Positions 56,650-64,000 of a stretch of 64,000 bases of DNA are shown one piece after another. A model generated the notes under the pieces. That model did no database searches. It worked only from the letters and a program-made list of their open reading frames with translations, and was not told the origin of the DNA. Location: NCBI RefSeq assembly GCF_027924145.1, contig NZ_BRVP01000002.1:1-64000 (forward strand), given 5' to 3'. Source of the DNA: Neptunitalea chrysea. GTDB taxonomy: Bacteria; Bacteroidota; Bacteroidia; Flavobacteriales; Flavobacteriaceae. How positions within the stretch are numbered: the stretch's first letter is position 1; each line of letters begins with the position of its first letter. The translations under genes and the position numbers were made by a program.

Positions 56650-58848
56650 ATGATTTTATCAATATGGAGATACAGCCATTTAACATTGGCTGTATGCTCT
56701 TTTTTGTTTATTGCTATTGCGGCTATAACAGGTTGCATTCTTGCCTTTTCACCTTTAGAATCTGAGGTTAGTAATTATGATATACCTAAGGCAAGTAATG
56801 AACCTATGGGCATATTTATCCATAATTTAAAACAAAATTATCTTGAGGTTTTAGAGATAAGTGTAAAACCTGATAATAGAGTAGTTGCTTCTGTTATTAC
56901 AGAAGATGGTGATGCTGCAGATTTTTATGTAGATCCTACTACAGCGCTTAAAGTAGGCCATATTAAAGAAGATGGAAAGGTATACAAGTTTGCTAAAACA
57001 TTACATCGATCTTTATTTCTGCATGGAACAGGAAGAGTCTTTATGATGATTACCTCTTTTTTACTTTTTTTAATAAGTATTACAGGATTTATTTTAATAA
57101 TTAAAAGACAACAAGGGATACGGAATATTTTGTCTAAGATTGTTAAAGATAATTTTTTTCAATTCGGACATGTATATCTCGGAAGATTGTTATTAATACC
57201 TATTATTTTAATAAGTATTACAGGGGTGGTATTATCCATTTTTCAATTAAAGATAGTTTCAAAGACCAGTATTAGCCATGAAGTAAATAAAGCCTTTTTA
57301 AAGGATACTTCTAATGTTTCTGAGGAAGATTTTGAAGCCTTTAATAATATATCTTTTACAGAAATTAAATCTATAGAATTTCCGTTCTCAACAGATGTTT
57401 CAGATTTTTATCGTTTCTATCTTGATGATAGAGAAGTTTTAATAAATCAACGTACCGGAGAAGTTGTTAGTGAAAAGTATTACCCTTTTTCTGAAATGGC
57501 TTACCGTTTGGGATTTAGCATTCATACCGGGGAGAATAGTATAATTTGGGCTTTTATTTTATTAGTTGCCGCCATTAGTATTTTATTCTTTATCGTTTCT
57601 GGATTTAAAATAACGTTTAAAAGGAAAGGTGCTAAAATTAAAAATAAGTACAAGAAGGGAGAATGTACTCACATTATTTTAGTAGGTTCTGAAACCGGTG
57701 GCACAATTACTTTTACTGTTTGGCTGCAAAATGAGTTAATACGTAATGGGGTAAAGGCTTATGTAGCTCAGATGAATGATTATAAGGCTTTCTCTTCTAT
57801 GAAACAACTAATAGTGTTTACTTCCAGTTATGGAGTTGGTGAACCGCCTGCTAATGCTAGTAAGTTTATACAAAAGTATCTTGATACTGCACAGAGTGAT
57901 TTTGAATTTGCGATTGTTGGTTTTGGATCATTAGCGTATCCTGATTACTGTAAATTTGCTTTTGATGTAGAAAAGGTTTTGGAAAATGATGCCAAGGTAA
58001 GTATGTTGTTACCTCTTCATACCATTAACAATCAGTCTGTTGAATCGTTTAACCAATGGGTGTTACAATATACTAAAGTATCAGGTATTGAACTTCCTTT
58101 ATATAGAAGAATACTACCTATTAAAAAAGCAAAGAGCGTTTGTTATGAAGTAATCTCTAAATCTGATTTAGAGACTGAAAGCAATTCTTTTATAATAGAA
58201 TTAGAACCATGTTATTCAGATAAAAGTGTTTCGGGTGATTTACTTTCTATAGCACCTTCAACTGAAGATCATGATCGTTTATATTCTATAGGAATTACGA
58301 AACGTAATGCAGTTAGATTGAGCGTGAAATTACATGAATATGGTAAGTGTTCTAACTATTTGTATGAGTTATCTGTTGGGATGGTAATAAAAGCATCTAA
58401 AGTAAATAATAAAAAATTTCATTTTCCGTCTAATGCTAAAAAAGTAATAATGATTGCTACGGGAACTGGTATTGCTCCATTTTTAGGAATGATTGAAACT
58501 AATAGAACCAAAGTACCAATTCATTTATTTTGGGGAGCTCGAACTAATCAATCTTATGGATTGTATTCAGAATATATTGAGACAACTTTAAAGAGTAATC
58601 ACCTTAATGAATTTATTCCGGCATATTCAAGACAAGGAGATAAGAAACAATATGTTCAGGATGTTCTAAAACAGTATGTAGCACTTATAACCGAAACGTT
58701 AACTAATAAAGGAGTTATCATGATATGCGGTTCGGTGGTAATGCAAAAGGAGGTGATGGAATTGCTTCAACAAATATGTTTACAACAAACACATAAGCCA
58801 TTATCCTACTATCAAAATAAAAACCAATTACGAATGGATTGTTATTAA
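56650..58848 (+). CDS. PepSY transmembrane protein fused to flavodoxin and FAD/NAD(P)H reductase
   Basis: This 732-residue protein joins a PepSY-type membrane part to a cytochrome P450 reductase-like part. Four transmembrane helices lie near residues 11-33, 128-151, 176-199 and 297-320, with histidines His10, His119/125, His174 and His292 beside them as possible heme ligands. Residues about 340-475 are flavodoxin-like (ILVGSETGGT, TSSYGVGEPP). The FAD motif RLYS is at 543-546 with GKCSNYLYEL, and the NAD(P)H part has ATGTGIAPFLG, WGART and YSRQGDKKQYVQD. It could carry electrons from cytosolic NAD(P)H across the membrane to a periplasmic acceptor such as ferric iron or a ferric chelate. Confidence 0.85.
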   Translation: MILSIWRYSHLTLAVCSFLFIAIAAITGCILAFSPLESEVSNYDIPKASNEPMGIFIHNLKQNYLEVLEISVKPDNRVVASVITEDGDAADFYVDPTTALKVGHIKEDGKVYKFAKTLHRSLFLHGTGRVFMMITSFLLFLISITGFILIIKRQQGIRNILSKIVKDNFFQFGHVYLGRLLLIPIILISITGVVLSIFQLKIVSKTSISHEVNKAFLKDTSNVSEEDFEAFNNISFTEIKSIEFPFSTDVSDFYRFYLDDREVLINQRTGEVVSEKYYPFSEMAYRLGFSIHTGENSIIWAFILLVAAISILFFIVSGFKITFKRKGAKIKNKYKKGECTHIILVGSETGGTITFTVWLQNELIRNGVKAYVAQMNDYKAFSSMKQLIVFTSSYGVGEPPANASKFIQKYLDTAQSDFEFAIVGFGSLAYPDYCKFAFDVEKVLENDAKVSMLLPLHTINNQSVESFNQWVLQYTKVSGIELPLYRRILPIKKAKSVCYEVISKSDLETESNSFIIELEPCYSDKSVSGDLLSIAPSTEDHDRLYSIGITKRNAVRLSVKLHEYGKCSNYLYELSVGMVIKASKVNNKKFHFPSNAKKVIMIATGTGIAPFLGMIETNRTKVPIHLFWGARTNQSYGLYSEYIETTLKSNHLNEFIPAYSRQGDKKQYVQDVLKQYVALITETLTNKGVIMICGSVVMQKEVMELLQQICLQQTHKPLSYYQNKNQLRMDCY

Positions 58849-58876
58849 AAAAGCAGCTCAATTGAGCTGCTTTTTT
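58847..58876. terminator. Perfect bidirectional terminator
   Basis: Six A, GCAGCTCA, AT, TGAGCTGC and six T form a perfect 30-bp palindrome between the convergent reductase and acyl-CoA dehydrogenase genes. Confidence 0.9.
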
Positions 58877-58901
58877 AATTTATCAAATATGGATTAATAC
58901 A

Positions 58902-60392
58902 TTAAATAAAGTTAATCCAATTAGAATTTTCATTGTATTCTACAATAGGTTCAGCATTATTATATTCAGTAAAGTCAGCTAACAATCTACTAATATCCAT
59001 AGACATGTGTTTAAAACAGTTATCAAATAAATCTGTTCTAAAACCTTTATCTGCCATTTCGTTTACGTATTGTAAACTAACCATACGGGCTACCACTTTA
59101 CCAAGCACAACCATTTGTCTTTGCACTAAATTTTCAGGTAAATGAAAATCAAGCTGCTTTTTAAGCATAGGAGCAATACGGTTTGTTCTATCCATATCGC
59201 ATAATGCTTTAAAAACTTTAGTTTCTTTAATACGCTTCATTTGCTTAGTTACTGCTTCAGCAATTTGTGTATAAAGCATTTCGTTAGATCCTTCAAAAAT
59301 TTGGAAAGGTCTGCTGTCTACAATACCTCTACCAGCAATATGATCTAGTTTATACCCACTAGAACCAGATAATTGCACGCAAATCTGAGCAGCTTCTTGC
59401 ATTAGGTCAGTTACCAAAGCTTTCATACTATTAGCTTCAAGACCTTTTCCACTAAGTTCCTGATCTATACCACTCATAGAAGAGCTTCTGGCACACATTC
59501 CGGAGCATATGCTATAAGAAGCCTGAATTCTTGAAATTTGATAACGAACAGAATCTAGATTAAATAATTTTTGTCCACCAACAATTCGAGAATTACAATG
59601 CTCTAGCGCTTCATCTAACATACGCTTAATAAAGCCCATACCCATACCTGGAAATTGAAGTCTGCTTCGATGTAAAATATCAAGCATCATTTTAATTCCG
59701 GTTCTAGGCTGTTGTAATTTTTGATTGTGAGGTACACTAAGATCAATTTTATTTAATCCGTAAGGAATCATATATAATCCTAGGTTGTTGAAGTAGTTAT
59801 CAACATGAATTTTTTGACTTGAATCGTTATCGTTAGTAACAAAGAAGTCAATATCTCTGGCAAGTTCACCTTTTTCATTTTTTCTTCTTGCAGCAACCAA
59901 CCAATAGTCGGCCATACCAGTAAGTCCTTGCCAATGTTTCTGCCCTTTTAAATTATAACTGTTTTCAGTTTCAACAAAATTGGTTTGCATATTTAAGGCA
60001 TCGCTACCATAGTCGGGTTCAGTAATCATTAAACCTCCCATAGCACCATGGTTCATGAAACGATCAAAAACAGCTGTTTTCATTTCATCATTACCGTACT
60101 TTGCAAAAGGCTCTAGAAATAATGCAATATTAATTCCAAAGGTTAATGATAACGGAAGTGATTCATAAGATGCGGCAGATAATACGCTTAGACACTCTTT
60201 AACTTCAAGACCTCTTCCATTATAGTTCTCAGGCACAGCCACAGAAAGTGGTTTTAAATCCATAATTTCTTTCCATACCTTTTCAGGTAATCCTCTTGAA
60301 AGACTTAATGCATTAATATCCTCTTCGTTATGGAACAAATTGTGTAATCGTTCTCGAAATCTCGTTATGAATTCATCAAAGTTTTCTTTCAT
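58902..60392 (-). CDS. Acyl-CoA dehydrogenase family protein
   Basis: The three-domain flavoprotein fold is clear: an N-terminal helical part (PLSVAVPENYNGRG), the middle FAD/acyl-CoA part (MITEPDYGSDALNMQT, KGQKHWQGLTGMADYWLVA) and the C-terminal helices with HRSRLQFPGMGMGF and FQIFEGSNEMLYTQIA, whose Glu after Phe matches the catalytic base of many members. Length is 496 residues, longer than beta-oxidation enzymes (about 380), owing to a C-terminal extension. It acts on an acyl-CoA of unknown chain. It is monocistronic. Confidence 0.85.
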   Translation of the reverse strand: MKENFDEFITRFRERLHNLFHNEEDINALSLSRGLPEKVWKEIMDLKPLSVAVPENYNGRGLEVKECLSVLSAASYESLPLSLTFGINIALFLEPFAKYGNDEMKTAVFDRFMNHGAMGGLMITEPDYGSDALNMQTNFVETENSYNLKGQKHWQGLTGMADYWLVAARRKNEKGELARDIDFFVTNDNDSSQKIHVDNYFNNLGLYMIPYGLNKIDLSVPHNQKLQQPRTGIKMMLDILHRSRLQFPGMGMGFIKRMLDEALEHCNSRIVGGQKLFNLDSVRYQISRIQASYSICSGMCARSSSMSGIDQELSGKGLEANSMKALVTDLMQEAAQICVQLSGSSGYKLDHIAGRGIVDSRPFQIFEGSNEMLYTQIAEAVTKQMKRIKETKVFKALCDMDRTNRIAPMLKKQLDFHLPENLVQRQMVVLGKVVARMVSLQYVNEMADKGFRTDLFDNCFKHMSMDISRLLADFTEYNNAEPIVEYNENSNWINFI

Positions 60393-60632
60393 AATAGGGG
60401 TCGTTAATATAATTTATTTCACTTCCAGTAAATTTTTACTGAAATTTTAAAACTTGTATCCGTATTCTTTTAAACCTGTCTAAGTTTTAATTAAACGCTT
60501 TTAATTAAATTTAAGGGGTAAAGGTCTGATATTCTTTTTAAAAAATACACTTGTTTGATGAATATTTTTAGCAAAGCCTCAAATAAATTTGTATTAATTG
60601 TAATCTATGGACAAAATTTACGTCTAATTCCT

Positions 60633-60659
60633 ATTTTTTGTATAGAATATACAAAAAAT
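60633..60659. promoter_or_regulatory. 12-bp perfect inverted repeat with 3-bp spacer
   Basis: ATTTTTTGTATA at 60633-60644, spacer GAA, and TATACAAAAAAT at 60648-60659 form an exact dyad. It is 122 bp before the esterase start and fits a dimeric regulator site, but could also act as a terminator hairpin. Confidence 0.55.
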
Positions 60660-60671
60660 CTTAAAAAATAA

Positions 60672-60689
60672 TAAGTACAGGTAAGTACA
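60672..60689. repeat. Direct repeat TAAGTACA, 10-bp period
   Basis: TAAGTACA at 60672-60679 and 60682-60689 is spaced exactly one DNA turn, as expected for a tandem-bound regulator of a polysaccharide locus. Short enough that chance cannot be excluded. Confidence 0.4.
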
Positions 60690-60781
60690 TGATGAATATT
60701 AGTTAGTCTAAACTTACTTTCATTTCATAATTTAGTATGAAAGTTTTTTTTAGGGAAAAAACTTTTTAATAAAATCTCACT

Positions 60782-62293
60782 ATGAAATACATACAATATT
60801 TACTTGTCTTAAGTTTAACTTTTTGTCTTTTAAGTTGTTCTCAAAAAAAGAATGAAAAACCTACTATATATATTGTTGGAGACTCTACTGTTAAAAATGG
60901 TAGCGGTAAAGGTGATGGAGGACTTTGGGGGTGGGGTGATTTTTTAAATCAGTTTATAGACTCTACTCAACTACATATAGAAAATCATGCCCTAGGAGGA
61001 ACTAGTAGTAGAACTTTTCAATCAAAGGGATTATGGCAACCGGTATATGAAAAACTAAAAGAGGGTGATTATGTTTTAATTCAGTTTGGTCATAATGATA
61101 ATGGACCAGTAAACGATGATTTTAGGGCTCGTGGTACCATTAAGGGAATAGGAGAAGAGACCCAAGAAATAGATAATATGCTTACCGGGGCACATGAGAT
61201 AGTTCATAGCTATGGTTGGTATGTAAGAAAGATGATAAAAGATGCTAAAGAAAAAGGTGCAATACCTATAATTATGTCTCCTATACCAAGAAATGTATGG
61301 AATGAGGATAAAGTTAACTATAATGATGATTCTTATGGTGGTTGGTCTAAACAAATAGCAGAAGAGGAAGGAGTTACTTTTATTAATTTAAATCATGAAA
61401 TGGTTGATTTTATGAATGTACTTGGAGAAGATAAAATAACAGGAAATTATTTTTACGAGCGAGATCATACACATACTTCTGCGAGAGGCGCACTTTTAGC
61501 AGCTTCTCTAATTATAAAGGAATTAGTTAACTCGAGTAATTCTATAAATAATTATATTATAGAGCATCCTAAAACTCATTTACCTGCTAAAAAACATGTT
61601 TATTTAATTGGTGATTCCACGGTTGCAAATAATGGAAATGATAGTATAGCAGGATGGGGTATTAAGTTAACCATGTTTTTTGATACTACCAGAGTAGTTA
61701 TTCATAATAAAGCAAGAGGAGGGCGTAGCAGTAGAACCTTTAGAGGTGAAGGATTATGGAAGGCGGTATTAGATTCGCTACAGGAAGGTGATTACGTTTT
61801 AATTCAGTTTGGCCATAATGATGGAGGCCATATTGATACACCAAAATATAGAGGATCAATAAAAGGTATGGGAGAGAAAACGCAGCTGGTAGATTTTGGA
61901 AATGATAGTACAGAAGTGGTACATACCTTTGGTTGGTATATGACTAAATATGTTGAAGAGGCTAGGGCTAAAGGTGCTACACCAATAGTTTTGAGTATGG
62001 TACCAAGGAATATTTGGCATGATGAATTGATTGAACGAAATAGTGATGATTATGCTGGTTGGGCTAAAAATGTAGCGAAACATACAGAGACGTTATTTAT
62101 TGATATAAACGATTCTATAGCTAAAGTTTATGAAGAATTAGGAGTTCAAGGGGTAAGTACATTTTTTCCTAAAGATCATACGCATACTAATTTTAAAGGA
62201 GCAGAGTTGAATGCTCTGGTAGTTGCTAAGAGTTTAAAGCAGATAAAGAAATCTAAACTAAGAGATTATATATACTTACCAAAAGAAGAGTAA
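60782..62293 (+). CDS. Lipoprotein with two tandem rhamnogalacturonan acetylesterase-like (SGNH, CE12) domains
   Basis: A lipoprotein signal ends at a cysteine near residue 19 (CLLSC). Two homologous SGNH hydrolase domains follow. Domain 1 has GDST with Ser35, GGTSSRTF, GHND at 103-106 and DHTH at 228-231. Domain 2 has GDST with Ser279, GGRSSRTF, GHND at 344-347 and DHTH at 465-468. All four blocks of a Ser-His-Asp esterase are kept in both, so both should be active. CE12 enzymes remove acetyl groups from pectin rhamnogalacturonan I. Surface anchoring fits a polysaccharide-degrading role. Length is 503 residues. Confidence 0.88.
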   Translation: MKYIQYLLVLSLTFCLLSCSQKKNEKPTIYIVGDSTVKNGSGKGDGGLWGWGDFLNQFIDSTQLHIENHALGGTSSRTFQSKGLWQPVYEKLKEGDYVLIQFGHNDNGPVNDDFRARGTIKGIGEETQEIDNMLTGAHEIVHSYGWYVRKMIKDAKEKGAIPIIMSPIPRNVWNEDKVNYNDDSYGGWSKQIAEEEGVTFINLNHEMVDFMNVLGEDKITGNYFYERDHTHTSARGALLAASLIIKELVNSSNSINNYIIEHPKTHLPAKKHVYLIGDSTVANNGNDSIAGWGIKLTMFFDTTRVVIHNKARGGRSSRTFRGEGLWKAVLDSLQEGDYVLIQFGHNDGGHIDTPKYRGSIKGMGEKTQLVDFGNDSTEVVHTFGWYMTKYVEEARAKGATPIVLSMVPRNIWHDELIERNSDDYAGWAKNVAKHTETLFIDINDSIAKVYEELGVQGVSTFFPKDHTHTNFKGAELNALVVAKSLKQIKKSKLRDYIYLPKEE

Positions 62294-62377
62294 TTTAAAA
62301 TGTCTATACATAGGTTATATTTTTCTTTTTTTAATAGATGGTACATACTATTTATTAGTTAAATTATATAACTTTCA

Positions 62378-63949
62378 ATGATGAAATTAAGACAACTGTT
62401 GTGGACTTTAAATATGGTATTTCTTTTCGTATTTTTTAGTTCATGTTCAAGTACAGGTAAAACTGTTAATAGCTCTGTTAATACTGAGAAAACCTTATTA
62501 ATAGAAATAAACGCTACTAAAGAATATCAAACGATTGAAAATTTCGGAGCATCTGACGCATGGTCTTGTCAGTTTGTCGGTAATTGGCCAGAGGTCAAGA
62601 AAAATGCAATAGCCGATTTATTATTTAGTACCGATGTTGATGAAATAGGAAATCCGAAGGGAATAGGCTTATCGCTTTGGCGTTTTAATATTGGAGCAGG
62701 AAGTACTTTTCAGGGAAATGCTAGCGGTATTGGAAATGTATGGAGAAGAGCAGAATCTTTTTTGTTACCTGATGGTACTTACGATTTTACAAAACAACAA
62801 GGACAGTTGTGGTTTGCCAATGCTGCTAAAAGTAGAGGAGTAGAGCAGTTATTGCTTTTTGCTAATAGTCCTCCTGTAAATTTTACTCTAAATGGAAAAG
62901 CCTATGCAAACGATGGCGGCGTGTGTAATATTACGGAAGAAAAATTACCAGATTTTGCTAACTATCTGGCAAATGTAGTGGAAGGTATGGATGCCATTGG
63001 ATTACATGCTGATTATATTAGTCCGATAAATGAGCCTCAATGGGATTGGTCTGATGGCGGACAAGAAGGGACACCATTTTATAATAGCGATATTGCAAAA
63101 TTGACAACACTACTTAATATGGCATTTGAACAAAGGAATATTAACACCAAAATAGATATAGCCGAGGCAGGGCAAATAAATTACTTGTTTGAAGTGGGTA
63201 ATAAGCCTGGAAGGAGCAATCAAATCAACGACTTTTTTGATAAGGGCTCTAAACATTATTTGGGAGATTTAAGTCATCTAAGTAAAACAATTTCAGGACA
63301 TAGTTATTTTACCACATCACCCCAGACAACATTAAAGGATTTAAGAGCGCAATTACATACAAAATTAATTACCCATAAAAATTTGAATTATTGGATGTCT
63401 GAATATTGTATTCTTGGAGATAATGCAGGAGAGATTGACGGAAATGGAAGGGACTTAGGAATAAGGTCGGCACTCTATTTATCGAAGGTAATTCATTATG
63501 ACCTAACCACAGCTAATGCTTCCGCATGGCACTGGTGGCTAGCTATATCTCCTTATAACTATAAAGATGGACTTATATATATAGATAAAAATGAGGTAGA
63601 CGGTAATTTTTATGAAAGTAAAATGTTGTGGAGTTTTGGAAACTATAGTCGATTTATACGACCAGGATATAAGAGAATATCTGTGGCTATTGAGAGTATT
63701 AATAATGGGATCTTAGTTTCAGGATATAAATCACCTAACAATAATCAAGTAGTTATTGTGATTACAAATCCGACATTAGAAAAAGTTGCTATAGATTTTA
63801 ATGGGTTAAATACTATTTATAAGCCTTCAAACGTTTATGTTACTAGTGAAAATAAAAATTTGGAGAGGGAAGATATTTCTGGTTTAAGAAATAAATTTGG
63901 TCTAGCACCAAATTCAATTTCAACATTTATATTTGAAATTAATAACTAG
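62378..63949 (+). CDS. Glycoside hydrolase family 30 lipoprotein, endo-beta-1,6-galactanase-like
   Basis: A lipoprotein signal ends at Cys23 (FSSCSS). The GH30 TIM barrel follows, with FGASDAWSCQFVG, SLWRFNIGAGS, the acid/base Glu219 in SPINEPQWDW and the nucleophile Glu342 in WMSEYC; the C-terminus is a beta-sandwich (NNQVVIVITNPTLE). Length is 523 residues. The best subfamily guess is endo-beta-1,6-galactanase, which with the acetylesterase upstream would suit acetylated pectin or arabinogalactan, but the substrate is inference. ATG also occurs at 62381. The gene follows the esterase by 84 bp. The DNA after it holds only a possible next ATG at 63982. Confidence 0.85.
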   Translation: MMKLRQLLWTLNMVFLFVFFSSCSSTGKTVNSSVNTEKTLLIEINATKEYQTIENFGASDAWSCQFVGNWPEVKKNAIADLLFSTDVDEIGNPKGIGLSLWRFNIGAGSTFQGNASGIGNVWRRAESFLLPDGTYDFTKQQGQLWFANAAKSRGVEQLLLFANSPPVNFTLNGKAYANDGGVCNITEEKLPDFANYLANVVEGMDAIGLHADYISPINEPQWDWSDGGQEGTPFYNSDIAKLTTLLNMAFEQRNINTKIDIAEAGQINYLFEVGNKPGRSNQINDFFDKGSKHYLGDLSHLSKTISGHSYFTTSPQTTLKDLRAQLHTKLITHKNLNYWMSEYCILGDNAGEIDGNGRDLGIRSALYLSKVIHYDLTTANASAWHWWLAISPYNYKDGLIYIDKNEVDGNFYESKMLWSFGNYSRFIRPGYKRISVAIESINNGILVSGYKSPNNNQVVIVITNPTLEKVAIDFNGLNTIYKPSNVYVTSENKNLEREDISGLRNKFGLAPNSISTFIFEINN

Positions 63950-64000
63950 CTATTATTTTCTTTTTTGTGTAAATATTATTTATGAGTTTTAAGTATAGGT

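Larger units (their letters stand above)
60393..60781. other. Regulatory-looking intergenic region before the esterase gene
   Basis: No gene is visible. The region carries a perfect 12-bp inverted repeat and a 10-bp-spaced direct repeat, listed separately. No -7 box of perfect consensus stands out near 60782. Confidence 0.5.

Overview
This window is chromosomal DNA from a member of Bacteroidota, most likely family Flavobacteriaceae. The evidence is AT-rich sequence, absence of clear Shine-Dalgarno sites, repeated -7 promoter boxes of the Bacteroidota type (TAnnTTTG), a Bacteroidota-type RNA polymerase omega protein, a PorD/DUF4835 type IX secretion protein, a DUF6913 protein and a CusA enlarged in the Bacteroidota manner. 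I saw no transposase, integrase, phage gene, CRISPR array, rRNA or tRNA.

Layout. 1-409: terminators flank a decayed end of a cell-wall amidase. 410-4989: choloylglycine-hydrolase-family enzyme, metallo-beta-lactamase-fold lipoprotein, 2H phosphoesterase, YdeI-like protein and peptidase T. 5118-6928: pyrD and mazG. 6938-11492: glyoxylate shunt (aceB, aceA) divergent from a ScfR/RamB-type regulator, with a perfect 16-bp palindrome between them. 11576-14170: a dnaA cluster with a low-molecular-weight phosphatase and an RsmI-like methylase. 14361-20393: thioesterase, YigZ, HAD hydrolase, ribD, GNAT, prmC and ligA. 20401-23423: two tandem membrane proteins and a 5'-nucleotidase split into two exported proteins. 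23503-33059: a long housekeeping run (DUF6913, dapA, Kir channel, bamD, omega, coaBC, porD, recN, fabI, deoD, smpB). 33384-44719: glycosyltransferase 39, pcm, a Gfo/Idh oxidoreductase, 3-hydroxyacyl-CoA dehydrogenase, DUF1015, YggS, an exonuclease/GIY-YIG fusion, a DUF3857 protein, a voltage-gated-type potassium channel and miaA.

44890-52532 is a copper/silver-type RND efflux operon on the minus strand: a HYC_CC_PP-type Cys-rich exported protein, CusA, CusC, CusB and a small heavy-metal-associated lipoprotein. 52567-53334 is a long gene-poor spacer with two terminators. 53335-54406 holds a DoxX-like membrane protein and a frameshifted Crp/Fnr regulator. 54636-58848 is a three-gene set: a secreted ankyrin protein, a DUF2271 protein and a membrane PepSY-flavodoxin-reductase fusion. 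It looks like a transmembrane electron-transfer or iron-reduction module and is the best candidate here for a poorly described system. 58902-60392 is an acyl-CoA dehydrogenase.

The right edge (60782-63949) begins a polysaccharide-degradation locus: a lipoprotein with two tandem rhamnogalacturonan-acetylesterase-like domains and a GH30 lipoprotein. Their 5' region carries a strong inverted repeat. The locus probably continues beyond the window.

Themes for follow-up: two frameshifted gene remnants, several -7 boxes only 4-7 nt from start codons (possible leaderless mRNAs), a CoaC domain lacking two canonical residues, and the reversed-order split 5'-nucleotidase.
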